NCBI RefSeq assembly: GCF_029227915.1
Contig: NC_079878.1
Coordinates: 22,223,501 to 22,287,500, forward strand
Reading direction: 5' to 3'
Length of the DNA stretch: 64,000 bases
Source: Hydractinia symbiolongicarpus
Lineage: Eukaryota; Cnidaria; Hydrozoa; Anthoathecata; Hydractiniidae
The position numbers and the translations under genes were made by a program. The notes under the pieces are model-generated. The model searched no databases. It was not told the origin of the DNA and saw only the letters and a list, made by a program, of their open reading frames with translations. Positions 23,641 to 36,536 of the stretch are shown here, piece after piece. Every line of letters starts with the position of its first letter. The stretch's first letter is position 1.

Positions 23641-25550
23641 ATACATATTTAGAAGTGAGATGACAGACGTTTCGTGCGCAAGAATGGCTTATTTTTGGTG
23701 AAAATTGGATTAAATATTGACTTCTCAGGTATAAAATGTTAAAGTACAGGAGGTTTGACAAACTTATAGAGAAGGATAACTAAATTCAAAGAGAGTAAAT
23801 GTCTTTTAAAGTTTTTGAGAGGTATCCAAAATTTCACAATCGACTTCTCAGAAATTTATCTTTTTCTAAATCGCGTCTCTGCTTATTTCGGCTCGCGGTG
23901 CCCCATAAAAATATAATACTTATAGAAAACACCACACACCAGATAATCAACATTTTTCATCTCCACACCACAAGCAGAAGGAAATAAAATCATATGCGTC
24001 AAAGCTTAATTTAATTTCTTTTAGATGTGTTTTAAACTTTCTCCAAACGGGCGGACAATCTATTTCTAGGGGTAAGTCTGTCCACAGTGTTCTATAGAGA
24101 GCAAATCACGGTTCAGTTTGCGATGGTTTGCGATATTTCTACACGCTATAACTGTTTTTAGACTGATTTAGATTTTTTCTAGCCGAGCGTGTTTGACATC
24201 TTTAGCACAGTCCTTCCGCTTTAGTTGATCTTCGGTACTCACAAACTGTCCAATACAATACAACAATTAACTGAGGCGTGAAGTGGTTTTCCTTACCAAT
24301 CTATATTTAGCTATTACAGATGCAATTCACCTACCAATTATAAGTACCCAATAAACACGTGAATTGGTCTCATTCAGGAATGAAGAAGCACGTTTTGTCT
24401 CTTTCCTTCAAAGCTTCGCCAATCACAGCACGTATTCTGTTTATTCCGTTTAACACGTCTCTTAAGAATGGCCAACAATTAAAAGCAGAAGAAATTATAG
24501 GGTGATTCCCTATTCATCATTAACTGGCCTGCGACTATGACCGCTAGTAGCTTCGATTCTACCCGGATATATCTCAATATGGGAACAGAAATGAGTATAA
24601 GAAATAAGGCCAATGCATATGACGATGACCTTGAATAAAGTTTTTTCTCTGCATAGGACACTTAGAATTTTTATCTGCAAGGTAGACTCATCCAAACGAA
24701 AAAATATACCTCGCACCCAGGTCTTTAATGCACCCTGCTGTGTTGTGCTAATTTAATATAGCAAGTTCGGTCTCAAAATATAGAGAAAATAATTTTTTTA
24801 TTTTATATACCAAAAAACTTGTGGAAAACCATTGTCGCGGAAATAATGATATACTCGAATTACGACGATAACCCTCTCTACTATGCTTTTATTACTCCTA
24901 AGATTAACTTGTTATACTTTTTTTATCAGAAACAATTTTTGAAGAAGATAAATTTGTAAAGAGTCGGTTGGTAAATATCATTTATTCGCTTATAATTACG
25001 GTGGGTAGACAACCCGAAAGGATCGTACACCCGACTAGATAAATATAAAAAACATTATTTTTGGCATTGAGTAAGTCGACTTTTGCCAAGGCTCTACGGT
25101 GAGGTTTATTTCTGCTTGTGGCGGCGTTGCTGCAAATAAAAAGTCAACATATTTGAAATCATAAAAGAGTAGCCTATCTTATTTTTTAACCAAAAAACTG
25201 CTATGTAAAAACCAGAAGCATAAGCAAATCATAGTGCATTTCTAATACTGTCAGACGGGCGGACAAAGTCTACATTCTGAGTTAGTCTTACACGTTCCCA
25301 CAAAGAAATCTTTATACTAGTTTTACTTCTCCATAGCCTTATGACTATAACTTCTCCAAATTCCTAAACGCTTGTGATAAAAAATTCCAACTGAATGTTA
25401 CAAAACAAAGAGTCAGGATTTAAGCCTTGTTTTACTTTATAATTATTTCTGTGAACTGTCAGAGTGTAACCGGAGAATTTACCTCCCTATGAAAAGGTTT
25501 GTCAAACTTCTTTTATTTTAACAATTTATGCCCGAGAATCAAAATTTGAT

Positions 25551-26520
25551 CAAACTTTGACCAAATGTAAGATCTTCTCTTGCACAGCAAGCGTCTGTTA
25601 TCTCACTTCTCCATATACGTGAAAAAAAAAACCTTGCCTAAGCCTGCTTTTCCACAGTTTCGGTTGTGTGTAAGTGGGCAGACTTACTCTCAGAGAGAGA
25701 GAGAGAAAGTTCACCCGTCTGGATAAACTAAATAAACTTATTTTAAGATTTTAGCTAGAAACGTATGCCCGGACCTTTACGACGGGACTTAGATATACAA
25801 TTTACTTTGTCTTTGCTTGTGGCTCATTGCCACATAAGAAAGCTTGATCTCTTGTCATTGTTTTGGCAAGTTTATTCCTTTTGGAGATGATAATAAGCCT
25901 CAAGTTTAACGTACTGGGTATACTTTTTATTTTATTTTTTGTAAATCACATTTAATTGGATCGTAAACATCTTGTGTTTTAAACTGATCTTTGATGTCAT
26001 TTATTTTGAACACCGTGAGCAGATTTACTACGAGAGATATTTATAAATAAGGTATTTATAAATGTATTTCAAGGATATTTCCACTTTAAGTTCACTTGTT
26101 TCCGTTTGTGGTGTTGATATGAAAAACGTATTTTCCCGTATGGTTTTTTTTTATCAACGTCACTTGTTTGGGTGTCGCCACAAGCAGTAGTAAACTTAAC
26201 CGTACTGCCTTATTGCGCGCTCGGTTGTTCTATGCCAAAAATAATGTTTTTTATATTTATCTAGACGGGTGGACGATCTTATTGGGTCATCTGCCCACTA
26301 TAGTTAAAGGGAATGTGTTACTACTGGGTTTTTGTGTTAACAGAGTCGAGAAGTGTTCTGGCTTTGTTTTCCCTATTTGTAACCCTTTATAGTGACTTTG
26401 TATGAGACACTAAATAATATCAATGATTATATTATGATCTAGGTCAGTAGCTTTACTATATATATTATTATTTTTTTCCCCAGTATTACCAGATACCTAT
26501 GCTGCTTTATTCCTTATCCA
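25551..26520 (+). mobile_element. R arm, right locus (direct)
   Basis: Matches 2602-3582 closely. It pairs with the inverted arm at 22675-23640. Hairpin modules lie near 25677 and 26264. Confidence 0.65.
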
Positions 26521-26589
26521 ATAATAAAAATCTAGTGGTCTAGTTAACTAACCTTTCTTTCAGATATCAAATTAATTTTTTCTCCCACC

Positions 26590-27222
26590 TTAACTATTTC
26601 GATTTCCTGGTGCTAAGTAAGAGTATTGCTCAGTCCTATGGACTCTACATAAAGTTGGAGAGATAGAGATGATAGAGGCATTGCAATGGTCCTATATACG
26701 AAAAATCTGAAACTTGACCAATCACAACTATTGGAAATCGTTGAAGGAACTGAAACTGTATTCATTGAAGCGTAGAAGGGAAAGGTATCGAATAATTTAT
26801 ATTTGGAAAATCATGGAACAGTTGGTACCAAATGTCAATCTGAAAATCCAAAGCTATCATCATCCTCGGCATGGGCGGAAAGCAAAACTTCCTTGTGGTC
26901 CATGCAGTAGGGTGGCAGAGTTCAGTTTACCTATCCATGGAATAAAGCTCTTTAACATCCTCCCCAAATCCATCCGTAATATGTCTGGTTGCACACTGGA
27001 CCTTTTTAAAAACAGCCTTGATAAATATCTATTCCAGATACCAGATGAACCACAACATGTAGGATACATCACGTTAAGACGGACTGATTCAAACTCTATT
27101 ATACATATGCACACATTGGTGTAAACTGGATGTTCAATCCAATTGAGGACTGGCACACAACTGATAATCCTGAAGACTTTCTTCGAAAGCCTACAACAAG
27201 GTACAACAAGGTACGAGGTAGT
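26590..27222 (+). pseudogene. LINE reverse transcriptase 3' fragment, right copy
   Basis: Same fragment as in the left copy, with the frame open from after the TGA (about 26714) to 27124 and a full C-terminus (HVGYITLRRTDSNSIIHMHT). The ACAAGGT tail is at about 27193-27220. Confidence 0.8.
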
Positions 27223-30200
27223 AATAGAAAATAATACATTCAAGATATTTTTAATAGCTATCTATGTAAAGCCATACATATATAGCTAGCTAGATTTTAG
27301 GACAGAATAACACTTCAATTTACACAGGGTTGGCATACTGACGGGGTTTTTCCAATTATTCTCCTCCAATTTTATAGAAGGTTAAATGACCTTAATATTC
27401 TTGTGTAGGTAGCTAGCTAGTATGGGTAATGCTATACAAATTCTTTTCGTGCTTTTAGCTTTTTTGAACACTTTTTATCTCTCAATCTGATGTTATACAA
27501 TGGTAAGGATCTTTTTAATTCACTGTTTATGTCTCAATTCTTTATATATAATATATATATAACATTTTTTACACAGGCCTCGTACCACCTATACCTTTTA
27601 CCTCAAGCGACAAGGAAGTTACTCTGTGAACTTTTTTTCAAGCAGAAGCTATCCTGCAAGGAACACTTCTCCTGAACTTCTATCCCTACTTATTATATAT
27701 AAGCTATAGAAGTTGTTAATTATCTCCAAAGTCACTATAGTACATCATTACAGTCAGAGATACCTTGTTGTCTGTAATATCATATTTACAAACCTTACAC
27801 ACAAACAACATGCATATAAATTATATAAAAGTTTGTGTTATATCTGCTTTGATTATTAATGTTATTTCTGACTTAACTGATTATGGTAAAATGTGAAGGT
27901 TTATTTTGTATCACCATTTTGATAAGTCAACAAGCAACCAAGGTTTATTATGTATTTTATGATATAGTACCAAAGCTTCTTTATGACTTCTTAAAAATTA
28001 ATAATGAGCCTGTTTGAGCTTGTTTGTTTGTTTAGTTGAATTTTCTACATATATTTATAGCAAACAAGTAATAAATCAGCTTAAAATTATAGTAAAGTTA
28101 CAGTTGTCTTCTAAATCATGTAGGAAGTACAATACTAAGGCTGCGTATAATCTCAAACTTTTTAAAAAGTCCTCTATTTCTTAACCTACTTGACGTTTTA
28201 CTCTGTAAATGTGACACAAATGCTCCAAAAGAATTAGATTCTTTTATTTAATCCCTTTCAAGATAGGAAATTTTCTGACAAAGAACACTTTGTTTGCTAC
28301 TAGTTTTTTAAGAGAAATGTTGCAGATAACAATTTGGAAGAGGCAACAAAAATAATTTCTAAAAGATATTTAAATTCCGAGTCTTTGGGTAGAAAAAGAA
28401 AAAAAGTCTCTAAGGAAAATCAGATCATATCCATGGATTTGAGTAAGTATTTTTTAAATAAATGATATTGTGTAGAATTATTTTTTTAAGCCAAGCGTGT
28501 CAATTTGTTTCCTCTAATAATTATTTTTTAATTTTTATTTAGTTTCTATTTAGAATCAAAAAATATTTTTTCCAGGTAAATAAGTTATAGTTATTTATCT
28601 GGAAAATGATTTAGGATAACATGTAAAAAAATAATAATATTGTTCAATTTCTTGATAACAGATTGTACAAATATTTTTTAAGAAGTTCATGCATGGTATG
28701 CTAAAGTTCTCTCCTTTGTCATATGAAATTGTTCCAACTATGCAGCACACTTTAGGAGGATTGATTTTCTTCCTCAATTATGTTGTCTATACTGAGAAGG
28801 TCTTACTTGAGTGGAAGTGAGTTGTAGATGTTGTTACTCATGTTGGCTATTATAACTTTGACATTTGCCATCTTACTTACGATGATTTCTTAGTCGGGAT
28901 ATGGTTTGTTTGTTGAATATTGTTAAATGTAATAAATTATGAATGAAACTAAGTATTTTGACTTTTCTTCAAATGTGTCAGCTTGCCTGGTTGAGTAGTG
29001 TCTAATATGCTTTTTTGTAACTCAGGATGAGGAGGCTGTTGTATTTTTATTTACTCTTCTTTCATAATATAGATTGATTAAAATCTTTCCTTTTTCCAAA
29101 AGTTCGCTTTATCTTACTTTCTTTTTTCTAAAAGTTCACTTTTTTTACATCTGTCCTGAACCATTCTAAACTTTTTTTCTAAATATGCATTTTCCAAAGT
29201 GCGGGTAACCTTATTTCTGAAAGTTGATAGGAAATACTTTTGATACGAGTATTTCTATCTATACTATTTATGGGTTTTTTACTTTTCTTGCTGTTGATGT
29301 TGTAAGCCTGCTAAGGCAAATGTCTTGTTGCTATGATATATACATATTTTGCTCTCTTGTTTATTGTATAATTGATATAAATTTAAAGAATGTAACTTAA
29401 GTACCACCAAGTTTCCTCAAAAAATTATTTTTCTGATTTATTGCAAGATACAAATATACAATAGCTGTTCAGCCTAGATGTAAGAGATTCTTTAAAAGAA
29501 AGAGCAGTCTAGTTGATGACATTTTTTGTGACATACCTTAATACACGGTAAATATAACAGTACCATAATCTTCTCCAAAATAAGAAATAATATATTGTTT
29601 AGCATCACAGAAAGTAATTTTAGCTTTTAAATTCAATTTCTGCATTTTATTCTGTGATGTTATGAAAACATTCGTTTTGAATCAAGGAAAGGATATTGTG
29701 AATTTTGGTTGTTTGTTGGTAAATTCTCTGGTATGCATTTTACACAAACTTAAAGGTGTTTTGTGATACATTTTGAACCCACTCAGGGTCCTCTTTCCAG
29801 CCATATATATAGTATTTATGTTATTCAAAAAGAATTTCGTTGCTACCCTGGGATAACATAATGGCATTTCCAATTAAAGAATAAATAGGTCCAGGTCACA
29901 AGATAGGCCCAGGGGTCACATTACCTGTTTTACTGAAGTGCCCAGTGAAATGCCAGCAGATAAGTAGCTTACCACTATATTATTTTGTCTCTGTAATTTT
30001 AATATTAAGGCAGTACCCTGTCCACAGAGATTGGTTGTGCACTTTTGGATCACTAAATTTTTACATTAAATTGGGATTATTCCTGACTGTATGACAACTA
30101 CGATTTAAATGACTTCTATTTTACCACAATTTAACTGATAGAATTGGTGTCTGTTTTGTATTATACTTTTCCCCATTGACCAATATTTGACAAATGGTAT

Positions 30201-30811
30201 TTCATATAAAGTTGGCAGTGACCAAAAGGGTCAAAATACTGTTATCCTGTTGGTTACACCTTGTGTAAAACACTGGATTCCAATTAGTTTTGCAAAATAT
30301 TAACATGGATTAAATTTAACCTTTAAGGAATTTAATGATATATTATGATATATGACCCTATTGGGTCCAGAGGGGGAAGAGAGTTGTTTTTGATAACTTC
30401 TTTTCCCTATGATGCAGGGCTGTAATACTTACTAAGTTTTCATATTTGCATGCTAGGTTTTTAGGTTCGATAGCTTGCAGAACCAGATTGCTTAAAATTA
30501 TTACTATTTATCATTACTTGAATCTACTGCATAAGTGTCTATGAAATCCTAAAATATTTATTAATACTTTTGTTAGAATTATCCTGAAAACTCAACTTTA
30601 TTTCATCAAGACAAATCAAAGAACTAAACTAAGTTAATTTTAGGTGGATAGCAATTTAGCAGTTAAAAGTAACCATATTTTTTTAAAGATTGTGTTTCCT
30701 ATAAAACAAATTTGTGTGCATAGGTTATGGATTGGCTTTCTGTAGTGCAATCAAAAGTTGCAGACTCAACGCCCTTGTTTTAATTTTGAGAATTATTATT
30801 ATGTTATTATG

Positions 30812-31785
30812 CGTACTTACTAAAACAGGAAACGACCAAAAACGAGCAGAAACGACCAGGAAACAAGCAGAAATGAGTAGTAAACGACCAGAAAACCATC
30901 AAAAAGCCCAAAATACAAAAAGATTAAAGAGCAAATGGCTATGTGACAGGCGAAAAAAAAAACCTTGATTATGCCCCTAAGTTTCATTCATTTTTTGTTT
31001 TTTTCTAGGAAGTTTTTTCGCTCAATGGAGTGTAAAAAGGTCCTGCTTATACGGGGTCTTTTCTTGAAGTATTTTTGTTTGGATTTAGTAAGGAGGTTTA
31101 ATGGACCGAGGTAATTTACTCCCGTATTATTGAAAGTTCCAATTATCCAGGGTACCACTTAACTCGAGTATTAAAATTTTTCCCGCACGAAGGGGGCGCT
31201 ATTTTTGTTTCACCCATGTCTTGAAATTTATAAACTTTTTCTTTTGGTTTTTCTATGTCTGGGTATGATACATCTTGTCTCCAGGGCTCTTCAACGCCAA
31301 TGATATGCCAACACATAAGCGTACAAGAGCCCTGGAGACGAGCTTGTATGACAACAACTATTTTATATTGAACAAAAACTAAACAAATTTAGAAGTTTTT
31401 TTTATGAATGATTTTTAAATGTCTAGACATGTTTTTCTTTCTTTTTTCTTTCACACGAAAATTTTTTCACAAAGTCACGAGAAAATTGTGCAGTTAGTTA
31501 CATGAAAACGAAGCTTTCGGCCACATTTAAAACGACCTGGGGTTTTGAAGATATTATCTGTGATAATAGATATTGCAGAGTAAAGCGCTAATGTACTCTG
31601 GTGACTCCTCTGGAGGTCACAGAGAGAGAGAGAGAGAGTAGAGGTTTTATTATTAACTGCTGGTTTCTGGTTGTTTCTGTTTGTTTCCTGCTCGTTTCTG
31701 TTCGTTTCCTAGTGGTTTTTGATCGTTTCTGCTCAATTTTGGTCGTTTCTGCTCATTTTTGGTCGTTTCCTGTTTAGTAAGTACC
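30812..31785. mobile_element. Same TIR element, right copy, unit 1
   Basis: Flanked by perfect 9-bp duplications GTTATTATG at 30803-30811 and 31786-31794, which fixes the element ends. Confidence 0.7.
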
Positions 31786-32002
31786 GTTATTATGTACAAA
31801 ACAGTGAGTAAAGAAAACTAATTCAGGAATGATGTATCACGAATTGTTAAAATAATAAATGATTGCAGTTTTTAAAAGTGCAAGATGTGTGAATTTTTAT
31901 TTAATTTTAATGTGCTGTAAATTTGTGTGTATAATGTGCATTGTATCTTGTTCATATGCTTACTTACTGGTAAAGCTGTGAGAAGTTTATGTATGTATTT
32001 TT

Positions 32003-32070
32003 GCCCTGTTGGTCTAATAGCTATGGCACTCATGTAAATGAGAGATCTGGGTTCGAATCCTGGACAGGGA
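32003..32070 (+). repeat. tRNA-like sequence, right copy, unit 1
   Basis: Identical layout to 9080-9147, with the B box as the consensus GGTTCGAATCC. Confidence 0.5.
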
Positions 32071-33492
32071 AAAACTTAGGAACTAATCATGTGGAGAGTG
32101 TTTTCTTGGTTAGCTAGAATTGCATCATTTTCAGTTACTGTTTATACAAATTGAGTGCGAAAATGTGATAAAAATCTAATTTCTGACTATATCTTTTGTG
32201 TTTAGATTTAAAAATTATACTGAATCGACATTACTGTTTTTCTTCTATGGAGAAAAATTCTGTTTATATGGGAAAATAAATTACCAAGATCTTAATCATG
32301 CGCAGCTGAGGAGTCAATCAGCCGGTAAGCATTTGTACTCATATGTAATTAACTAAGTAATCTGACAATTTTTCTTGGTATATTAAAGTGCTAAAATATA
32401 AGGGTTTTTCTAAGGGATTGACAGGTTTAATTAGGATGGTTGAGTCTTTAAAAAACCTTTTTTCAGAAAAAGATAAATAATTTGTTAATTAATAACGTGA
32501 CATTAAGGCAACAGGAAACTCTGATCACAACTTGCCCCATGACAATTAAAAAATTATTCAGGGTTATATCTTTTTCACTCAAAACAAAATTTTCCTTGAG
32601 AGACTTATCCATTCAATCTAAAGCTTGTTGCTTGAAAAAAAAAGCACATAGTTGTTACTCGAACTCTGAAAGACAGTCGCCACAAACTTTAACTTTAGTC
32701 AGACAAAATAATGTGAAAATTTTGTGAGGTCAAAATGAATATTTTGGTTTTTATTTTCCAGAATCGACCTTATGGAGGAACGCATAAATAATATTTTCTG
32801 CAAACAAACAATTTCCACAATCCTGCAAGATTAATTTCATGATTTTATGAGTAGAAAACAAAATACATATAAACTTAGTCTATAAGAATATTGCGACGGC
32901 GATTTTGCCAAAAATTAATCACACTTACAGCGACAATTCAGATGTTTTTTCAAGAATAAGAAGTGTATGTTTTTTCAAGAATAAGTAGTGTATAAGACAA
33001 GTTACGTCTTACAGAGAGTTGTTTTTGATAACTTCTTTTCCCTATGATGCAGGGCTGTAATACTTACTAAGTTTTCATATTTTCATGCTAGGTTTTTAGG
33101 TTCGATAGCTTGCAGAACCAGATTGCTTAAAATTATTACTATTTATCATTACTTGAATCTACTGCGTGTCTATGAAATCCTAATTGTCAGGAAAATATTT
33201 ATTAATACTTTTGTTAGAATTATCCTGAAAACTCAACTTTATTTCATCAAGACAAATGAAAGAACTAAACTAAGTTAATTTTAGGTGCATAGCAAGTTAG
33301 CAGTTGAAAGTAACCATATTTTTTTTAAAGATTGTGTTTCCTATAAAACAAATTTGTGTGCGTAGGTTATGGATCGGCTTTCTGTGGTGCAATCAAAATT
33401 TGCAAACTCAACACCCTGTTTTGAGGCATATTTGCCTTACGTCAATCATGTTTGTTTTAATTTTGAGAATTATTATTATATATGTTATTATG

Positions 33493-34571
33493 CGTACTTA
33501 CTAAAACAGGAAACGACCAAAAACGAGCCAAAACGACCAGGAAACAAGCAGAAACGAGCAGTAAACGACCAGAAAACCATCAAAAAGCCCAAAATACAAA
33601 AAAATTAAAGAGAAAATGGCTATGTGACAGGCGAAAAAATAACCAAAATGCTTGATTATGCCCCTAAGTTTCATTCATTTTTTGTTTTTTTCTAGGAAGT
33701 TTTTTTGCTCAATGGAGTGTAAAAAAGGTCCTGCTTATACGGGGTCTTTTCTTGAAGTATTTTTGTTTGGATTTAGTAAGGAAGTTTAATGGACCGAGGT
33801 AATTTACTCCCGTATTAGTGAAAGTTCCAGTTATCCGGGGTACCACTTAACTCGAGTATTAGAATTTTTCCCGCACGAAGGGGGCGCTATTTTTGTTTCA
33901 CGCATGTCTGGAAATTTATAAACTTTTTCTTTTGGTTTTTCTATGTCTGGGTATGATACATCTTGTCTCCAGGGCTCTTCCACGCCTATGATATGGCGAC
34001 ACATAGCGTACGAGCGCCCTGGAGATGAGCTTGTATGACAACAACTATTTCATACTGAACAAAAACTAAACAAATTTTAAAGTTTTTTATGATTGATTTT
34101 TAAATGTCCAGACATGTTTTTCTTTCTTTTTTCTTCCACACGAAAATTTTTTCACAAAGTCACGAGAAAATTGTGCAGTTAGTTACATGAAAATGAAGCT
34201 TTCGGCCAAATTTATAACGAACTGAGGTTTTGAAGATATTATCTGTGATAATAAATATTGCAGAGGAAAGTGCTAATGTACCCTGGTGACTCCTCCAGGG
34301 GTCACAGAGAGAGAGTAGAGGTTTTATTATTTGTTAACTGCTGGTTTCTGGTCGTTTCTGTTTGTTTCCTGCTCGTTTCTGTTCGTTTCCTGTTTTAGTA
34401 AGTACGGAGTCCTCCAGGGGTCACAGAGAGAGAGAGAGAGTAGAGGCTTTATTATTTGTTAACTGCTGGTTTCTGGTCTTTTTTGTTTGTTTCCTGCTCG
34501 TTTCTGTTCGTTTCCTGGTGGTTTTTGATCGTTTCTGCTCAATTTTGGTCGTTCCTGTTTTAGTAAGTACG
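33493..34571. mobile_element. Same TIR element, right copy, unit 2, with doubled right end
   Basis: Target duplication GTTATTATG (33484-33492) and GTTGCTATG (34572-34580). An internal duplication of about 110 bp gives a second complete right terminus ending near 34406. Confidence 0.7.
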
Positions 34572-34777
34572 GTTGCTATGTACAAAACAGTGTGTAAGAA
34601 AACTAATTCAGGAATGATGATCACGAATTGTTAAAAAAATAATAGATGATTACAGTTTTTAAAAGTGCAAGATGTGTGAATTTTTTTAATTTTAATGTGC
34701 TGTAAATTTGTGAGCATAATGTGTATTGTATCTTGTTCATACTGGTAAAGCTGTGAAAAGTTTATATATGTATTTTT

Positions 34778-34825
34778 GCCCTGTTGGTCTAATAGCTATG
34801 GCACTCATGTAAATGAGGACAGGGA
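34778..34825 (+). repeat. tRNA-like sequence, truncated, right copy, unit 2
   Basis: Same sequence with 20 nt covering the T arm and B box deleted; clearly a dead copy. Confidence 0.5.
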
Positions 34826-36416
34826 AAAATTTAGGAACTAATCATGTGGAGAGTGTTTTATTAGTTAGCTAGAATTGCATCATTTTCAGTTACTGTTTAT
34901 ACAAATTGAGTGCGAAAATGTGATGAAAATCTAATTTCTGACTATATCTTTTGTGTTTAGATTTAAAAATTATACTGAATCGACATTACTGTTTTTCTTC
35001 TATGGAGAAAAATTCTGTTTATATGGGAAAATAAATTACCACGATCTTAATCATGCGCAGCTGAGGAGTCAATCAGCCGGTAAGCATTTGTTCTCAAATG
35101 TAATTAACTAGGTAAACTTTCTGACAATTTTTCTGGGTATTAAAGTGCTAAAATATAAGGGTTTTTCTAAGGGATTGACAGGTTTAATTAGGATGGTTGA
35201 GTCTTTAAAAAACCTTTTTTCAGAAAAAGATAAATAATTTGTTAATTAATAACGTGACATTAAGGCTAACAACAGGAAACTCTGATCACAACTTGCCCCA
35301 TGACAATTAAAAAATTATTCAGGGTTATATCTTATTTACTCAAAACAAAATTTTCCTTGAGAGGCTTATCCATTCAATCTAAAACTTGTTGCTTGAAAAA
35401 AAAGCACATAGTTGTTACTCGAACTCTGAAAGACAGTCGCCACAAACTTTAACTTTAGTCAGACAAAATAATGTGAAAATTTTGTGAGGTCAAAATGAAT
35501 ATTTTGGTTTTTATTTTCCAGAATCGACCTTATGGAGGAACGCATAAATAATATTTTCTGTAAACAAACAATTTCCACAATCCTGCAAGATTAATTTCAT
35601 GATTCTATGAGGAGAAAACAAAATATATCCATATAAACTTAGTCTATAAGAATATTGCGACGGCGATTTTGCCAAAAATTAAGCACACTTACGGCGACAA
35701 TTCAGATGTTTTTTCAAGAATAAGAAGTGTATAAGACAAGTTACGTTTTTTTTTAAAAAAGAAATTGAGTGAAAAAAGGTTGGTTCATAACTTATGCAGC
35801 GGGGACGTACATGCCGTTACAATCCTGGAAAAAAGTATTTGGAATGATGTGATAAAAAGACATTATTCACGATGTTAAATTTTTTTTTTTTTCAATTTAA
35901 ATATGTTGCTTTGGTTGCGTTCTCGTTACGGCGAATTTTCATACCATATCTCAGCTGTAAGCAAAAGTTAAGTAGCTATGTAGGCTAAAAGCAATAGGCC
36001 TGTTATTAAGGACAATAGAGAAATGAGAATAATGACAAACCTTGTTAGAATTTTGATATTCTTATAAAAAAGCCCGTAGTAAGTGCAAGTATCGACTGGT
36101 GAATTCCTGTAAAATTTTTCAACTGACTTACCACTAGCCTAATTATACTAACCGTCGCAACTGGTTAGGAACTAGTCGTAACATGTCGACAAAACCCACG
36201 GGAATTCACCAGTCGACACTCGCAGCCACCATCTTTGATTCACAAACAGAAAGTTGAGTATTATAATAGACTATTTGGTAGCCCGTTCTTTATATATCGT
36301 ATTTCGTATGTCTCTCTACTACGGTTACAGATGACGGCTTCGTTATCGAGATATGAGAGTATCTAATTTTGGCTCAAAGAGCTTAATTTGAAGTTAAAAA
36401 GTCAGCTGATTTGTGT

Positions 36417-36422
36417 TTATTT
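36417..36422 (-). terminator. Candidate polyadenylation signal of the receptor gene
   Basis: AATAAA on the minus strand, about 115 nt after the stop codon of exon 20. The same hexamer sits at 10737-10742 behind the left duplicate. Position and motif fit a poly(A) signal, but in such AT-rich DNA the hexamer is common. Confidence 0.4.
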
Positions 36423-36536
36423 AATAAGCTTACCGAGAGAAATAATTATTTTTGTTTTATAAATTATATATATATAAAATTTTTTAAAAAGCAATATGAT
36501 ACAATCGTCAAGTACATAAAATCTTTAAAAATCGTG

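Larger units (their letters stand above)
30375..35745. repeat. 2.64-kb tandem duplication, two units
   Basis: Unit 1 is about 30375-33013 and unit 2 about 33014-35745. Both start at the GAGAGTTGTTTTTGATAAC motif, and the junction lies after GTTACGTCTTAC near 33013. Each unit holds one 9-bp-TSD element and one tRNA-like sequence. The left segmental copy has a single unit (about 7393-10070), so the tandem event is later or was lost on the left. Confidence 0.85.
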
